A stretch of 64,000 nt of DNA from Dugong dugon (taxonomy: Eukaryota > Chordata > Mammalia > Sirenia > Dugongidae). Made by a program: the position numbers and the translations under genes. The stretch is from positions 63,097,447-63,161,446 of the forward strand of contig CM057477.1 in the NCBI GenBank assembly GCA_030035585.1, given 5' to 3'. Below are positions 32,442 through 44,345 of the stretch, piece by piece (position 1 is the first letter of the stretch; every line of letters starts with the position of its first letter). The notes under the pieces were generated by a model. That model worked only from the letters and a program-made list of their open reading frames with translations, was not told where the DNA came from and made no database searches.

Positions 32442-32639
32442 TAACCCATAGGAGGCCCTCAATACATATGTGTAAAATTGATGAAATAGTTCTGGCTTTC
32501 AAGAAATGTCCAATAATGGAGGTGACAAGGCAAGCAGTAAATCACCAAAAAAAGATCTGCACTGAAAAATGCATTCGTTTAAAAAGGGCCAGAGGAAGGA
32601 GCATACTTAAACAGAACAATCCCTTTGTAAGTTTCTAAT

Positions 32640-32880
32640 TTTTTAGTACAGACATTTTCAGAAAAATTCTGAAAAGCAGAGAGAAATGAATCTCCACGTA
32701 CCCTTACCCAGCTTCAACAAACATCAACATTAATCATTCTTATTTTGCCAAGTCCCACCCCTTCTTTTCCTAGAATATTTTAAAGAAAATTCTGGACATC
32801 ATACCATTTTACCCATAAATATTTCAGAACGTACCTGTAAAAGGTTATTTCATTTGCATTTTTGGCAGAATGTTTTTCCT
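32640..32880 (-). mobile_element. Old L1M 3' UTR fragment
   Basis: ACCCAGCTTCAACAAACATC, CTGGACATCATACCATTTTA and CATAAATATTTCAGAACGTA follow the antisense L1M 3' UTR, as at 55840-56100. Confidence 0.78.
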
Positions 32881-32889
32881 GAAAGATAG

Positions 32890-33373
32890 AATTTAAAGAG
32901 AAAAATAAAAAGAAGAAATTTTGTTGGTGTTTATTCCTATCTACTTGCTTTACTCTGAGATGTCATCCAAAGTCTTGGGTAGGCCTATTGTACTAAACAC
33001 TTTTTCATGTGGCTTCCCAGCACCCACCGATTTCTCTTCCCTGGAATCTGCTCCCAGCACCCACTAACGCACCCCAAGTTGTGATGGCTGCTCTCTGTGA
33101 TCCCGCCCTGCTGCCTGGAATGGGTTGTTCCACAGGTAGAGACTTGGGGCCAAGGGGGACCAATGAGATTCTCTCTGCTGGGGATTTGAACTCAGAAGCA
33201 GACAGGCATTGTCAAGGCAAAACTCTAGACTGACAGAGAAGTTCTCCTCACTTCTGCTGCTGAAAGCCTAGAAGTTGCCTTTGTTCTTGGCCCCCCCAAA
33301 ACTTGGAGTGGGACGTTTGCTTAGATTCCATGAGACTTTCCATAATCTTCCCAATAAATTCTCCTCTTGTGCA
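32890..33373. other. Unique or unclassified; LTR-like polyA end near 33350
   Basis: The segment 33010-33360 ends with CATGAGACTTTCC, CAATAAATTCTCC. It might be a diverged LTR, but I cannot match it to a family. The frame at 33009-33233 has no features. Confidence 0.35.
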
Positions 33374-33830
33374 TTGTTCTTGTTGTTAGGTGCCATCCAG
33401 TAGGTTTCAACTCATAGTGGCCCCAAGCACAGTAGAACGAAACACGGCCTGGTCCTGCACCATCCTCACAATTGTTGCTGTGTTTGAGCTCACTGGGGCA
33501 GCCACTGTGTCAATCCGTCTCGTTGAGGGTCTTCCTCTTTTTTGCGGACCCTCTACCAAGCATGATGTCCTTCTCCAGAAACTGGTCCCTCTTGATAACA
33601 TGTCCAAAGTAAGCAAGACGGAGTCTCACTGTCCTTGCTTCTAAGGAACATTCTGGCTGTATTTCTTCCAAGACAGATTTGTTCCTTCTTCTGGCAGTCC
33701 ATGGTATATTCAATATTCTTCGCCAACACCATAATTCAAATGCATCAATTCTTCTTTGGTCTTCCTTACTCATTGTCCAGCTTTCACATGCACATGAGGC
33801 AATTGAAAATACCATGGCTTGGGTAAGGTG
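33374..33830 (-). mobile_element. RTE/BovB-type LINE, 3' 0.46 kb
   Basis: Antisense from TTCTTGTTGTTAGGTGCCAT. The minus-strand frame 33815-33510 reads SWTMSKEDQRRIDAFELWCW and RLRLAYFGHVIKRDQ. It has the least disrupted C-terminal frame of the RTE copies here. Confidence 0.92.
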
Positions 33831-34138
33831 AGTTAGCTAGTCAGAGTTGCAACAAAAAGATCTTTAACTACTACAGCTCTCTCTAGAAGGATCTCCCAGC
33901 CTAGAAATGGAAACAGGCACAAAACTAATTTAGTGATGAAAATACAACCAAACAAACTTTGTATGTCATGCTCACTGCTGTCTCTCCAACACTTAGAACA
34001 GTGTCCAGCATATGGGTATTCATTACATATTTGTTGAATAAATTAAATACTTAATCTTCCCAGTAGACAGAAGATTGTGGAATCTGCCCATTGTGGAACA
34101 AGTCTTATTGTGTCACTAGAAATGCAGGTTTAGCTCTG
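33831..34138 (+). repeat. Unique sequence with an L2 end at 33955-34050
   Basis: CTCCAACACTTAGAACAGTG, TCCAGCATATGGGTATTCAT and TTTGTTGAATAAATT form a sense L2 terminus. The flanks are unassigned. Confidence 0.65.
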
Positions 34139-34343
34139 GAGTCCCTGGGTGGTGCAAATGGTTAACACGCTTGGTTGCTAACCAAAAGATTGGAGGTTCA
34201 AGTCTACCCAGAGGTGTCTAGGAAGAAAGGGCTGGCAATCTACTGCTGAAAAATCAGCCATTGAAAACCCTATGGAGCACAGTTTTACTCTGACACAGGT
34301 GGGGTTGCCATGAGTCAGAATCCACTACAGAACAACTGGGTGG
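34139..34343 (+). mobile_element. AfroSINE, GAGTCCCTGGG subtype
   Basis: GAGTCCCTGGGTGGTGCAAA…AAATCAGCCATTGAAAACCC…CATGAGTCAGAATCCACTAC. It directly abuts a MIR, so it may have inserted within it. Confidence 0.94.
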
Positions 34344-34500
34344 GCCATTTTCTAGCTGTGTGAGTGAGTTACTTAGCCTCTTTGGGCCTCAGTTTCCTCA
34401 TCTGTAAATTGGGGATAATAAACTCGACCAATCTTACAGAAATATTGTGAGCCACAAAGGAGATCATGCTATACAAAGGCATCCTGTAAACTGTGAATTG
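34344..34500 (+). repeat. MIR
   Basis: TCTAGCTGTGTGAGTGAGTT, CCTCTTTGGGCCTCAGTTTC, CTCATCTGTAAATTGGGGAT: sense MIR core. Confidence 0.85.
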
Positions 34501-37022
34501 TTTGTGAATGAAAGGCAATGCTGTCTTTTCTAGCTGGAGAGCTCCATTCTGCCTGTCTCAGCCTTTAGGCCTGAGAAGCTTCTAGGGCAAAAGTGGATGA
34601 TGAACTGTCTTCTCCGTGTATTTTCTTCCTGTTCCCATTCTAACCACTTCTCTTAAGCTTGGTGTCTGCTTTGGGGACCCTGTCTTATAGACTAAACTAT
34701 GAGAAACGTGAGAACAACAGATTCAATCTTTTTTCTAAAACCCACTGTTTCCCCATTCATTCCATTATAGATATATTCAACACAACTCTTGACTTATATT
34801 AATCAGGGTCTAGACCTCCCTCTGATGATCAGTGGTATAGAGGCAGCAGCCTAATCTGTTACTATCACAGGCCTTGGGGAACAGGAGTCTGTGGAAAGAC
34901 AGAGAGGCAGAGGAGCAGGAGAGAATAGCAACACGAACCTCCATGGACCCACGGGAGTCCCAGTAGGCTTCCAGCTTAGCAGTCCTGCCTGGGAGGCCAC
35001 AAGGGTGGGAAGAAGCAAGTGGGAGTTCTAGTGTCTGAATCATGAAATAGTTTGAACTCTCCCATTACCTGAATAGCCCAACACTTGGAGAACATAGCTG
35101 TATTGTTCTGTGCCCTCAGGTTTCCCGTTGGCAGGCCAGCCCTAGGCCGTGCCAGCAAGCCCAGAGCTGTGATGATGCCTCTGCACCTATAGTCATTCTT
35201 CTAGTCGAGCACACTGGGCATCACCTCACAACCTTACGACCCGAGGAAACAAGAGCAAGGCTGTGGGGAAGGGGATTACATCACCGTTATTATTGTTATT
35301 CACTTATCAGATGATTATTAATTATACTTCAATTAAAGGCTTGCACTCTTTACAAGCATGAGCTCATCAGCCCTCACAATGCCCAAACGAGGTCAAGAAC
35401 CAGGAGACTGCCGATTTGCTCATGAATGCAGCTGGCTTGAGTTTCAGAAATCCTGTGATCTGGTTGTTTCCTCCATGTCTGGCCGCTGGCCACTTCCCTT
35501 CTGGGGACCCAGTTTCTCCCGTTACCCACACGGCTGCTGGGAGTCTGCAAAGGTGGCAAGATCATGTTTTCCTTTCTCAGCCTTTCATTGGTTTAAAAAA
35601 AAAAATAGGCAAAAGAAGAAACAGTTAATAAGCAGGCGCGCCAATGCAGCAAGCTCTCTCTCAAGATAAATACACCCAAGGAGGTAATTTATTTGGTCAT
35701 GAATTTTCATGCAGCCCTGCTCCAAGTTGGCTGCCTGGGAGGAGGGTGGGGCCCGGCCTGGGTAATCAGGAAGTCATGTTGGTTCCTGGAGGTCAAAGAA
35801 CAGGGCGGCAGCCCAGAGGGTCAATAAAAGCTGAGTGGGGGCCAGAACCTTTCAGAGAGGGGCTGCGCCACAAAGAGAGGCGATAGGCAGCCAGAGGTGA
35901 GTTATGTGGACCCACCTCCTCTCCTCAGGAACCCAATATCCTTGGAAGTGTCAACACCCAGGCAAACCACGAGCCAGAGGAAAAGTACCCCCTTAAAAGA
36001 AGGATCATACAGAGCAACCGTAGAGTCCCCAGAGGTGTTTTTTCTTTCCCTTTTTAAAGAAGGGGACTGAGTGGGTGACGGAGTGACAGGGGAAGGTATC
36101 AAATTCCTTAGTGGGCCATGTGCCTATCCCACAGCTGCCACCCCCAGCCTGGCCATAAAGTTAATAAAACCTGGAGGAAATGGAAAACAAGAGAAGCAGA
36201 AATCCGAAGCAAACAGTGCTTTATCTTGAAAGAGATCAGCCTTTCAGTTAAGAGAAAGGTTTGGCAATTAAAAGGCCCTTGAAAGAGGTAAATAAATAAA
36301 TCCCTAGTTAGTCATCCTGTGCTAGGCTTGGGGGAAAAGTCCTGGAGCTTTGTTCTATAATTGGCTTTGCAGAAGCATTTTGAGTAAAGGGAGTAAGGCC
36401 TTTATCCTCCTGGCCCTTCCTATCCTACCCAGTGAGGTTTGTAGTGATCTAATCTACAAGAGATAAAGCCCAATTTGCTCAGCTCTGCAGCTGATAACCA
36501 CCGCACCAAGCCAAAGACCAGCTCTGTACACAGGGCCGTAATTAACACCCTTAGGGATCCAACCAGTATGGTGGTCAAAAGGACAAGGACAAACTCTTAT
36601 TTCTCAATGCCTTCCTGGGCAGCTGGAAGCACCTCTCCTCGTGTTGAAATGTAGCCCAGTGGAATTAGCGTTATCATCACGCATGCCTTTATGGGTTCAG
36701 CTAGACCACATCAGCACGTGATCAGCTTAACTCGCATATAGCTCTGCGGACCACAAGCTCCAAACATGCCATTGATTTAGGAGTCTGTAGGGAGACAAGA
36801 TTCAGCAAAAGATAAATACTAGCATGTTTTCTTACTGGTCAAAGAGAAGTCAAAAATTCCAGAAATTACATAACCCACATTGAGGTATGGGGCCTTCTTT
36901 ATTTAAAACACACACACCAGAGCATTGTTTGACATTTTTGCAATTTATTAGTTCTGCAGAGCAAATTCTGTTCTTTGGAATATTTGGAATGAGTACAATA
37001 ATGTGTGCCCATTATGTGGTGA
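34501..37022. other. 2.5-kb repeat-poor island, candidate regulatory region
   Basis: The longest stretch without AfroSINE, RTE or L1. It is more GC-rich at 34860-36150 and includes the promoter-like segment described separately. WGATAR (GATA-factor) sites occur at 35664, 36221 (reverse), 36461, 36492 and 36810, and a CACGTG E-box at 36715-36720. No long open frame with recognisable domains lies here. Absence of insertions can reflect constraint, but it is only suggestive. Confidence 0.45.
35790..35902 (+). promoter_or_regulatory. Candidate TATA promoter, noncoding first exon and splice donor
   Basis: AGGTCAAAGAACA (35790-35802) resembles a DR1 site for HNF4/PPAR-RXR-type receptors. A TATA-like AATAAAAG is at 35823-35830. 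A start site about 30 bases on would fall near 35853-35860. CCAGAG|GTGAGT at 35891-35902 is a near-consensus splice donor. Spacing and order suit a promoter with a short first exon. No start codon in good context is seen before the donor. The gene is unknown. Confidence 0.3.
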
Positions 37023-37190
37023 TGGAGTCCCTGGGTGGTGCAAATGGTTAAAGACTGGAAGCTTTAATCCATCCAGAGTCACCTCAGAAGAAAGGCCTGT
37101 TGACAAAAAAAAAATCAGCCATTGAAAATCCTATGCAGCACAGTCCGTGGGGTCATTATGCGTCAAGGCTGACTCAGTGACAACTGGTGC
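37023..37190 (+). mobile_element. AfroSINE, GAGTCCCTGGG subtype, deleted
   Basis: GGAGTCCCTGGGTGGTGCAA…ATCAGCCATTGAAAATCC…GTCATTATGCGTCAAGG. Part of the tRNA-like head (GCTGCTAACCAAAAGG) is deleted. Confidence 0.9.
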
Positions 37191-37531
37191 TGACTTATTA
37201 TTGGATGTGGGAGCAAAGAGTGTACAGCAAAAGGAAAGAATATGTATGGCAGTGCTCTCGACATCCAGATGTTTCTCAAAGGCGTAATTCAGTGAGGGAA
37301 GAGGAAAGAACGGGGCAGAGAACATGGGGACATCCATCTGGGGAGTCAGCCATTTTAGCTCCTCTGAGAACAAATGCCAGTTGGAAAGGGACATTTCTCC
37401 ACTTGAATCAGAGATGACCCTGGCTGGAACAGACAAATGTGGCTGCGAACGTACCATGTTTCTTTTCTCCTCTGCATAAGGATGACGTATTGTGAACATC
37501 TTACAGGGATCAAAAGGATAAAGTCCATGTT
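37191..37531. other. Unique sequence
   Basis: No repeat recognised. Opposed frames at 37187-37417 and 37499-37131 (minus) overlap and are likely chance. Confidence 0.45.
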
Positions 37532-37542
37532 AAGACATCAGT

Positions 37543-37700
37543 AAACCCCTATTGCCATTAAGTAGATTCCAACTCATAGGGACCCTAAAGGACAGAGTGG
37601 AACTGCCCTATAGGGTTTCTGAGGGGCGCCTAGTGGATTCGAACTGCCGACCTTTTTGTTAGCAGCCGTAGCTCTTAACCAGTACGCCACCAGGTTTTCC
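37543..37700 (-). mobile_element. AfroSINE with perfect 11-bp TSD
   Basis: Antisense short form: ATTGCCATTAAGTAGATTCC…AGTACGCCACCAGGTTTTCC. AAGACATCAGT flanks it at 37532-37542 and 37701-37711. Confidence 0.95.
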
Positions 37701-37724
37701 AAGACATCAGTGGTCCTCACTTTT

Positions 37725-38135
37725 TTCTTTCTTTTTTTTGAGTATTTTGTTGTATTTTAGGTGAAAGTTTACACAGCAAATTAGATTCCTATTCAACAAT
37801 TCATACACAGATTGTTCCGTGACATTGGTTACAGTCCCCGTAACATGTCAGCACACTCACCATTTCCACCCCGCCTGCCCCATCCATTCAGTTTCCCTGT
37901 CCTTCTTGCCTTCTCTCTTTGATTTTGGGTAAATAGTGACCATTTGGTCTCATATAGTCGATTGTTTAAAAGAGCACCTTCCTCTTGGGTGTTATTGTTT
38001 ATTTTATAAGCCAATCTATTATTTGGCTGATCTCCCTTTTTTCTCAAAGCATTGGAAACTGTGGGGTTTTTTGTTTTTTTTTTTTGTCTTCACATCCATG
38101 TTCCTCCATTTATTCTGGTCTTGCTTTACATTCTT
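37725..38135 (-). mobile_element. 5'-truncated L1 end
   Basis: GTTGTATTTTAGGTGAAAGT, TCCGTGACATTGGTTACAGT, CCATCCATTCAGTTTCCCTG, TTCCTCTTGGGTGTTATTG. A second L1 3' end begins at 38143, so this is a separate older insertion. Confidence 0.8.
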
Positions 38136-38142
38136 ATATTAT

Positions 38143-39116
38143 TATTATTATTATTTTTTTAATTTTTTCCCATACAAAAATTTATACATACATTGTTATG
38201 TGACCCTAATTGCTCTCCCCATACCGCGACAGCACTCTCCTCCTTTCGACCCAATTCCCCATGTCCATTCAACCAGCTCCTAACCCTCTCTGCCTTCCCA
38301 TCTCAACTCCGGACAGAAGCTGCCTGTTCAGTCTCTTGTATCTACTTGAGCTAAGAGGCACCCTCCTCATGAGTATCAATTTATGTCCCCCAGTCCAGTC
38401 CAATCCATGTCTGAAGAGTTAGCCTCAGAAATTGTTTTAGTTCTGGGCTGATAGAGAATCCGGGAGCCATGCTTTCCAGGGTTCCTCCAGTCTCAGTCAG
38501 ACCAGTAAGTCTGGTCTTCTTATTAGAATTTGAGTTCTGCACCCTACCTTTCTCCTGCTCTATCAGGGTCTCTCTGTTGTGTTCCCTGTCAGGGCAGTCA
38601 TTGGTGATAGCCAGGCACCATCTAGTTCTTCTGGTCTCAGGCTGATGAAGTCTCTGGTTTATGTGGCCCTTTCTGTCTCTTGGGCCTAATACTTTCCTTA
38701 TGTCTTTGGCGTTCTTCATTCTCCTTTACTCCAGGTGATTGGGACCATTTGATGCATCTTAGATGGCCGCTTGCAAGCTTTTAAGACCCCAGCTGCCACT
38801 CACCAAAGTAGGATGCAGAACATTTTCTTCATAAGCTTTGTTATGTCAATTGACCTAGATGTCCCCTGAAAGCATGGTCCCCAGATCCCTACCACTGCTA
38901 CTCTGTCCCTCAAAGTGTTTGATTTGTATTCAGGAAACTTCTTAGCTTTGGTTTAGTTTAGTTGTGCTGACTTCCCCTTTAGTGTGTGCTGTCCTTCCCT
39001 TCACCTAAGGTAATTCTTGTCTACTATCTAGTTAGTAAATAACGCTCACCCTCCCTTGCCACCCTCGTAACCATCAAAGAAGGTTTTCTTCAGTGTTTAA
39101 ACTTTTTCTTGACTTC
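38143..39116 (-). repeat. L1 3' UTR of the full-length element
   Basis: Antisense blocks CCAGTCTCAGTCAGACCAGT, CAGGCACCATCTAGTTCTTC, GTTCTTCATTCTCCTTTACT and TTTTAAGACCCCAGCTGCCA match the 3' UTR at 4660-5050. The minus-strand 112-codon frame (38719-38381) is UTR sequence, not a gene. Confidence 0.9.
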
Positions 39117-42100
39117 TTATAGTAGTGGTCATATACAACATTTGTCCTTCTGTGACTGACTACATTCACTTATCATAATGACCTCCAACTTTCTCCATGT
39201 TATGTTTCACGGCTTCATCGTTATTATCATTGCATAGTATTCCATTGTGTGGATGTACCATAATTTGTTTATCCATTCATCTGTTGATGGGCACTTAGGT
39301 TGTTTCCATCTTTTTACTATTGTGAACAGTGCTGCAGTGAACATGAGTGTACATATTTATATCTATTCGTATGATGGCTCTTATTTCTCTAGGATATATT
39401 CCAAGGAGTGGGATAGCTGGATCGTATGGTACTTTTATTTCTACCTTTTTAAGGAAGTGCCAAATAGATTTCCAAAGTGGTTGTACCATTTTACATTCCC
39501 ACTAACAGTGTGTAAGTGTTCCAGTCTCTCCACAACCTCTCCAGCATTTGTTATTTTGTGTTTTTTGGATAAATGCTAGCCTTGTTGGGGTGAGATGATA
39601 TCTCATTGTAGTTTTGATCTACATTTCTCTAATGGCTAATGATCATGAGCATTTCTCATGGGTCTGTTAGCTGCCTGAATATCTTCTTTGGCGAACTGCC
39701 TGTTCATATCCTTTGCCCATTTTTTAATTGGGTTGTTTGTCTTTTGATTGTTGAGGTTTTGCAGTATCTTGTAGATTTTAGAGATTCGATGCTGATCAGA
39801 TTTGTCGTAGCCAAAATTTTTTTCCCAGTCTGTAGGTTGTCCTTTGACTCTTTTGGTGAAGTCTTCTGATGAGCATATGTGTTTGATTTTTAGGAGCTCC
39901 CAGTTATTTAGTCCTGTTCTGGTGTTTGTGCATTGTTACTTCCGGTTTCCATTGTGTTTATGCCATGTATTAGGGCTCCTAGCATTGTCCCTATTTTTAA
40001 TTCCATGATCTTTATCATTTTTGATTTTATATTTAAGTCTTTGATCCATTTTGAGTTAGTTTTTATGCATGGTGTGAGGTATGGGTGTTGTTTCAGTTTT
40101 TTGCAGATGGATATCCAGTTATGCCAGCACCATTTGTTAAGAGACTGTCTTTTCCCCAGTTAATGGACTTTGGGCCTTTGTCAAATATCAGCTGCTCACA
40201 GATGGATGAATTTATGTCTGGATTCTCAATTCTGTTCCATTGGTCTATGTATCTGTTGTAGTACCAGTACCAGGATGTTTTGACTACCATGATAGGTTCT
40301 AAAATCAGGTAGTGTGAGGCCTCCCACTTTGTTCTTCTTCTTGAATAACACTTTACTTATTTGGGGCCTCTTCCCTTTCCATATGAAGTTGGTGATTTGT
40401 TTCTCCATCTCATTAAAAAATGCCGTTGGGGTTTGGATCAGGATTGCATTGTATCTATAGATTGCTTTGGGTAGAATTGACATTTTCACAATATTGAGTC
40501 TACCTATTCAAGGTATGTTTTTCCACTTATGTAGGTCTCTTTTGGTTTCTTGCAGTAGTGTCTTATAGTTTTCACTGTGTATGTCTTTTATGTCTCTGGT
40601 TAGATTTATTCCTAAGTATTTTATCTTCTTGGGGGCTGTTGTAAATGGTATCGATTTGGTGATTTCCTCTTCGAGGTTCTCTTTGTTGGTGTAAAGGCAT
40701 CCAACTGACTTTTGTGTGTTTATCTTGTATCCTGATACTTTGCTGAAATCTTCTATTAGTTCCAGTAGTTTTCTTGTGGATTCTTTGGGGTTTTCTGTGT
40801 ATAGGATCATCTCATCTGCAAATAGAGATACTTCGACTTCTTCCCCACCAATTTGGATGCCCTTTATTTCTTTTCCTAGCCTAATTGCTCTGGCTAGGAC
40901 CTCCAGCACAATGTTGAATAAGAGTGGTGATAAAGGGCATTCTTGTCTGGTTCCTGTTCTCAAGGGGAATGCTTTCAAAGTCTCTCCATGTAGGATGATG
41001 TTGGCTGTTGGCTTTGTATAAATGCCCTCAATTACACTGAGGATTTTCCCTTCTATTCCTCTGTTTTTATCATGAATGGGTGTTGGACTTTGTCAAATGC
41101 CTTTTCTGCATTGATTGATAAGATCATGTGGTTCTCATCTTTTGTTTTATTTATGTGATGGATTGCATTGATTGTTTTTCTAATGCTTAACCATCCAGGG
41201 ATTCATACCATACCTGGTATAAATCCCACGTGATCATGTTGAATTATTTTTTTGATATGTTGCTGAATTCTATTGGCTAGAATTTTGTTGAGGATTTTTG
41301 TTTGCATCAATGTTCATGAGGGATATTGGTCTCTAATTTTCTTTTTTTGTGGTGTCATCACCTGATTTCGGTATCAGGGTTATGCTGGCTTCCTAGAATT
41401 CATTTAGGAGTATTCCACCCTTTTCTATGCTCTGAAATACCTTTATGAGTAGTGGTGTTAACTCTTCTCTGAAAGTTTGGTTGAATTCTCCAGTGAAACA
41501 GTCCAGGCCAGGGCTTTTTTTTGTTGTTGTTGGGAGTTTTTAAATTACCTTTTCAGTCTCTTCTTTTGTTATGGGTTTGTTTAGTTGTTCTACCTCTGTT
41601 TATGTTAGTTTAGGTAGGTAGTGAGTTTCTAGAAATTTGTCCATTTCCTCTAGGTTTTCAAATTTGTTAGAGTACAATTTTTCATAGTAATCTGTTACGA
41701 TTCTTTTAGTTTCAGTTGGGTCTATTGTGACATCACTCATCTCATTTCTTATACGGGTTATCTGCTTCCTCTCCTGCTTTTCTTTTGTCAGTTTGGCCAA
41801 TGGTTTCTCAATTTTTGTTGATCTTTTCAAAGAACCAGGTTTGGTCTTGTTACTCTTTCAATTGCTTTTCTTATTCTCTATTTCATTTAATTCTGCTCTA
41901 ATTTTTAGTATTTCCTTTCTTCGGCACCTGAGGGCTTCTTTTGCTGCTCTCTTTCTACTTGTTCCAGTTGTAGGGTTAACATTTTGATTATGGCCCATTC
42001 TTCTTTTTGGATGTGTACATTTATTGCTGTAAACTGACCTCTGAGCACAGCTTTTGCTGTGTCCCAAAGGTTCTGGTAGGATGTGTTTTCATTCTTGTTT

Positions 42101-42957
42101 GATTCTATGTATTTCTTTATCCCATCATTAATTTCTTCTGTAAGCCAGTAGTTTTTGAGCAAGGAGTTATTCAGTTTCCATGTGTTTGATTTTTTTTCTG
42201 TTGTTGATTTCTACTTTTATGGCTTTATGGTCAGAAAAGATGCTTTGTAATATTTCGATACTTTGGATTTTGTTAAGGCTTGCTTTATGGCCTAATATGT
42301 GGTCTGTTCTGGATAATGTTCCATGTGTTTTGGAAAAGAAAGTATACTTGGCTGCTGTTGAGTGGAGTGTTCGGTATATGTCTATGAGATCTGGTTGATT
42401 GTAGCATTTAGCTCTTCTATGTCTTTGTTGAGCTTCTATCTGGATGTTCTGTCCTTCACCAAAAGCGGTGTGTTGAAGTCTCCTACTACTACTGTGGAGC
42501 TGTCTATCTCTCTTTTCAGTGCTGTTAGAGTTTGTTTTATGTATTTTGGATCCCTGTCGTTGGTTGTGTAAATATTTATTATAGTTATGTCCTCCTGGTG
42601 TATTGACCCTTTAATCATTATGTAGTGTCCTTCCTTATCCTTTGTGGCAGATTTTACTTTAAAGTCTATTTTGTCAGAGATTAATATTGCCACTCCTGCT
42701 CTTTTTTGAGTGTTGTTTGCTTGATATATGTTTTTCCATCCTTTGAATTTTAGTTTGTTTGTGTCTTTAAGTCTAAGGCATGTCTCTTTTAGGCAGCATA
42801 TAGACAGTTCGTGTTTTTTTATCCAATCTGCCACTCTCTGTCTCTTTATTGGTGCATTTAGTCCATTTACATTCAGCGTAATTACTGATAGGTATGAGTT
42901 TAGTGCTGTAGTTTTGATGTCTTTTTTTGTGTGTTGTTCACAGTTTCTTTGTTCCAC
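39117..42957 (-). pseudogene. L1 ORF2 (endonuclease-reverse transcriptase), broken
   Basis: Starts at 42957 with MEQRNCEQHTKKDIK, then SVITLNVNGLNAPIKRQRVA. The endonuclease runs to 42436 (KETCLR, VVVGDFNTPLLVKD), where the first break occurs. Reverse transcriptase lies at 40978-40508 with [20 protein letters not shown], and motif C reads [10 protein letters not shown]: the second catalytic aspartate is replaced by glutamate. Later blocks at 40489-40226 and 39489-39295 are connection and C-terminal domains. A QETHL-type glutamate context is kept as KETC. Stops and frameshifts exclude function. Confidence 0.93.
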
Positions 42958-43628
42958 TTAATTTTCTGTGTTGAGTCATTTTTCTTTATGTATTTTCTTT
43001 TCTTCTTTTTCATTGTCATTCATTTTGTGTTTGCTGAGTCTTTACATTTTTCTAGTTTTTTGTTTTGACTTGTAGGATTGTTAGTTTCCTTTGTGGTTAC
43101 CTTAATATTTACCCCTATTTTTCTAAGTTTATACCAGTCTTTTATTTCCTTATATCGCCTTGACTTCCTCTCCATATGAAAAATCTATGTCTACATTTTT
43201 TAAGTCCCTCTTTTTTGTTTTAATGTTGTCATCTTTTACATATTGGCATCTGTTTCCCTATTTTCAGTGTTTTAGCTTTGATTTACTTTTGTGACTTCCC
43301 TATCTGGGTTGATATCTGGTTGCTCTGTCCTGTGTTCTCGTCTTGGGTTGTTATCTGATGTTACTGATTTTCTAACCAGAGGACTCCTTTTAGTATTTCT
43401 TGTAATTTTGGTTTGGTTTTTGCAAATTCCCTAAACTTCTGTTTATCTGGAAATGCTCTGATTTCACCATCATGTTTCAGAGACAGTTTTGCTGGATATA
43501 TAATTCTTGGCTGGCAGTTTCTTTCCCTTCAAGGCTTTATATATGTCACCCCTTTGTCTTCTTGCCTGCATGGTTTCTGCTGAGTAGTCAGAGCTTATTC
43601 TTATTGACTCTCCTTTGTAGATGACTTT

Positions 43629-44345
43629 TCATTTATCCCTAGCCACTTTTAAAATTCTCTCTTTATGTTTGGTTTTGGTAAGTTTGATTATAATATGTCT
43701 TGGTGACTTTCTTTTGGGATCTACTTTATGTGGGGTTCGATGAGCATCTTGGATAGATTTCTTGTCATCTTTCACGATATCGGGGAAGTTTTCTGCCAAC
43801 AAATCTTCAACAATTCTCTCTGCAGTCTTTGTTATCCACCCGTCTTCTGGTACTCCAATCACTCGTATGTTATTCCTCTTGATAGAGTGCCACATAATTC
43901 TCAGGGTTTCTTCATTTTTTTTAATCCTTTTATCTGATTTTTCCTCAAATAAGTTGGTGTCAAGTGCTTTACCTTCAGTCTCACTAATTCTGACTTCCAT
44001 TGCTCTATGACTTTCTGTTGAGTTGTCTAATTCTGAAATTTTATTGTTAATCTTCTGGATTTATGATTGCTGTCTCTCTATGGATTCTTGCAGCCTGTTA
44101 AATTCATCATTATGCTCTTCTCTAATCTTTTTAATTTCCTCTATTACATGTTCTGCGTTTTGCTTAGTTTCCTTCCTAATTTCTTGAAGAGTTCTGTATA
44201 TTAATCTTTTGTATTCTGCCTCCAGTAATTCCAAGAAATTTTCCTCCTCTGGAAAATTTCTAGATTCTTTATTTTGGGAGCTTGTTGAAACCATCATGGA
44301 TTGCCTCTTTATGTGATTTGATATTGACTGTTGTCTCCAAGCCAT
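43629..44345 (-). pseudogene. L1 ORF1 (RNA-binding protein), in-frame stop
   Basis: Starts at 44345 (MAWRQQSISNHIKRQS). A coiled-coil-like segment (EAEYKRLIYRTLQEIRKETK) runs to a TAA at 44061-44063. The same frame reopens and carries the RRM-like domain (RIMWHSIKRNNIRVIGVPED) and the conserved C-terminal block (RTPHKVDPKRKSPRHIIIKL), ending at TGA 43629-43631. ORF1p forms trimers that coat L1 RNA. The two stops are the only damage seen along these 239 codons, so this half of the element decayed little. Confidence 0.92.

Noticed and set aside
35902-36102. 66-codon minus-strand frame next to the promoter-like site
   Set aside because: Short, with no features, and on the strand opposite to the donor.
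38381-38719. 112-codon minus-strand frame
   Set aside because: It is sense L1 3' UTR; equivalent UTR copies at 4750-4950 and 21092-21385 give unrelated short frames.
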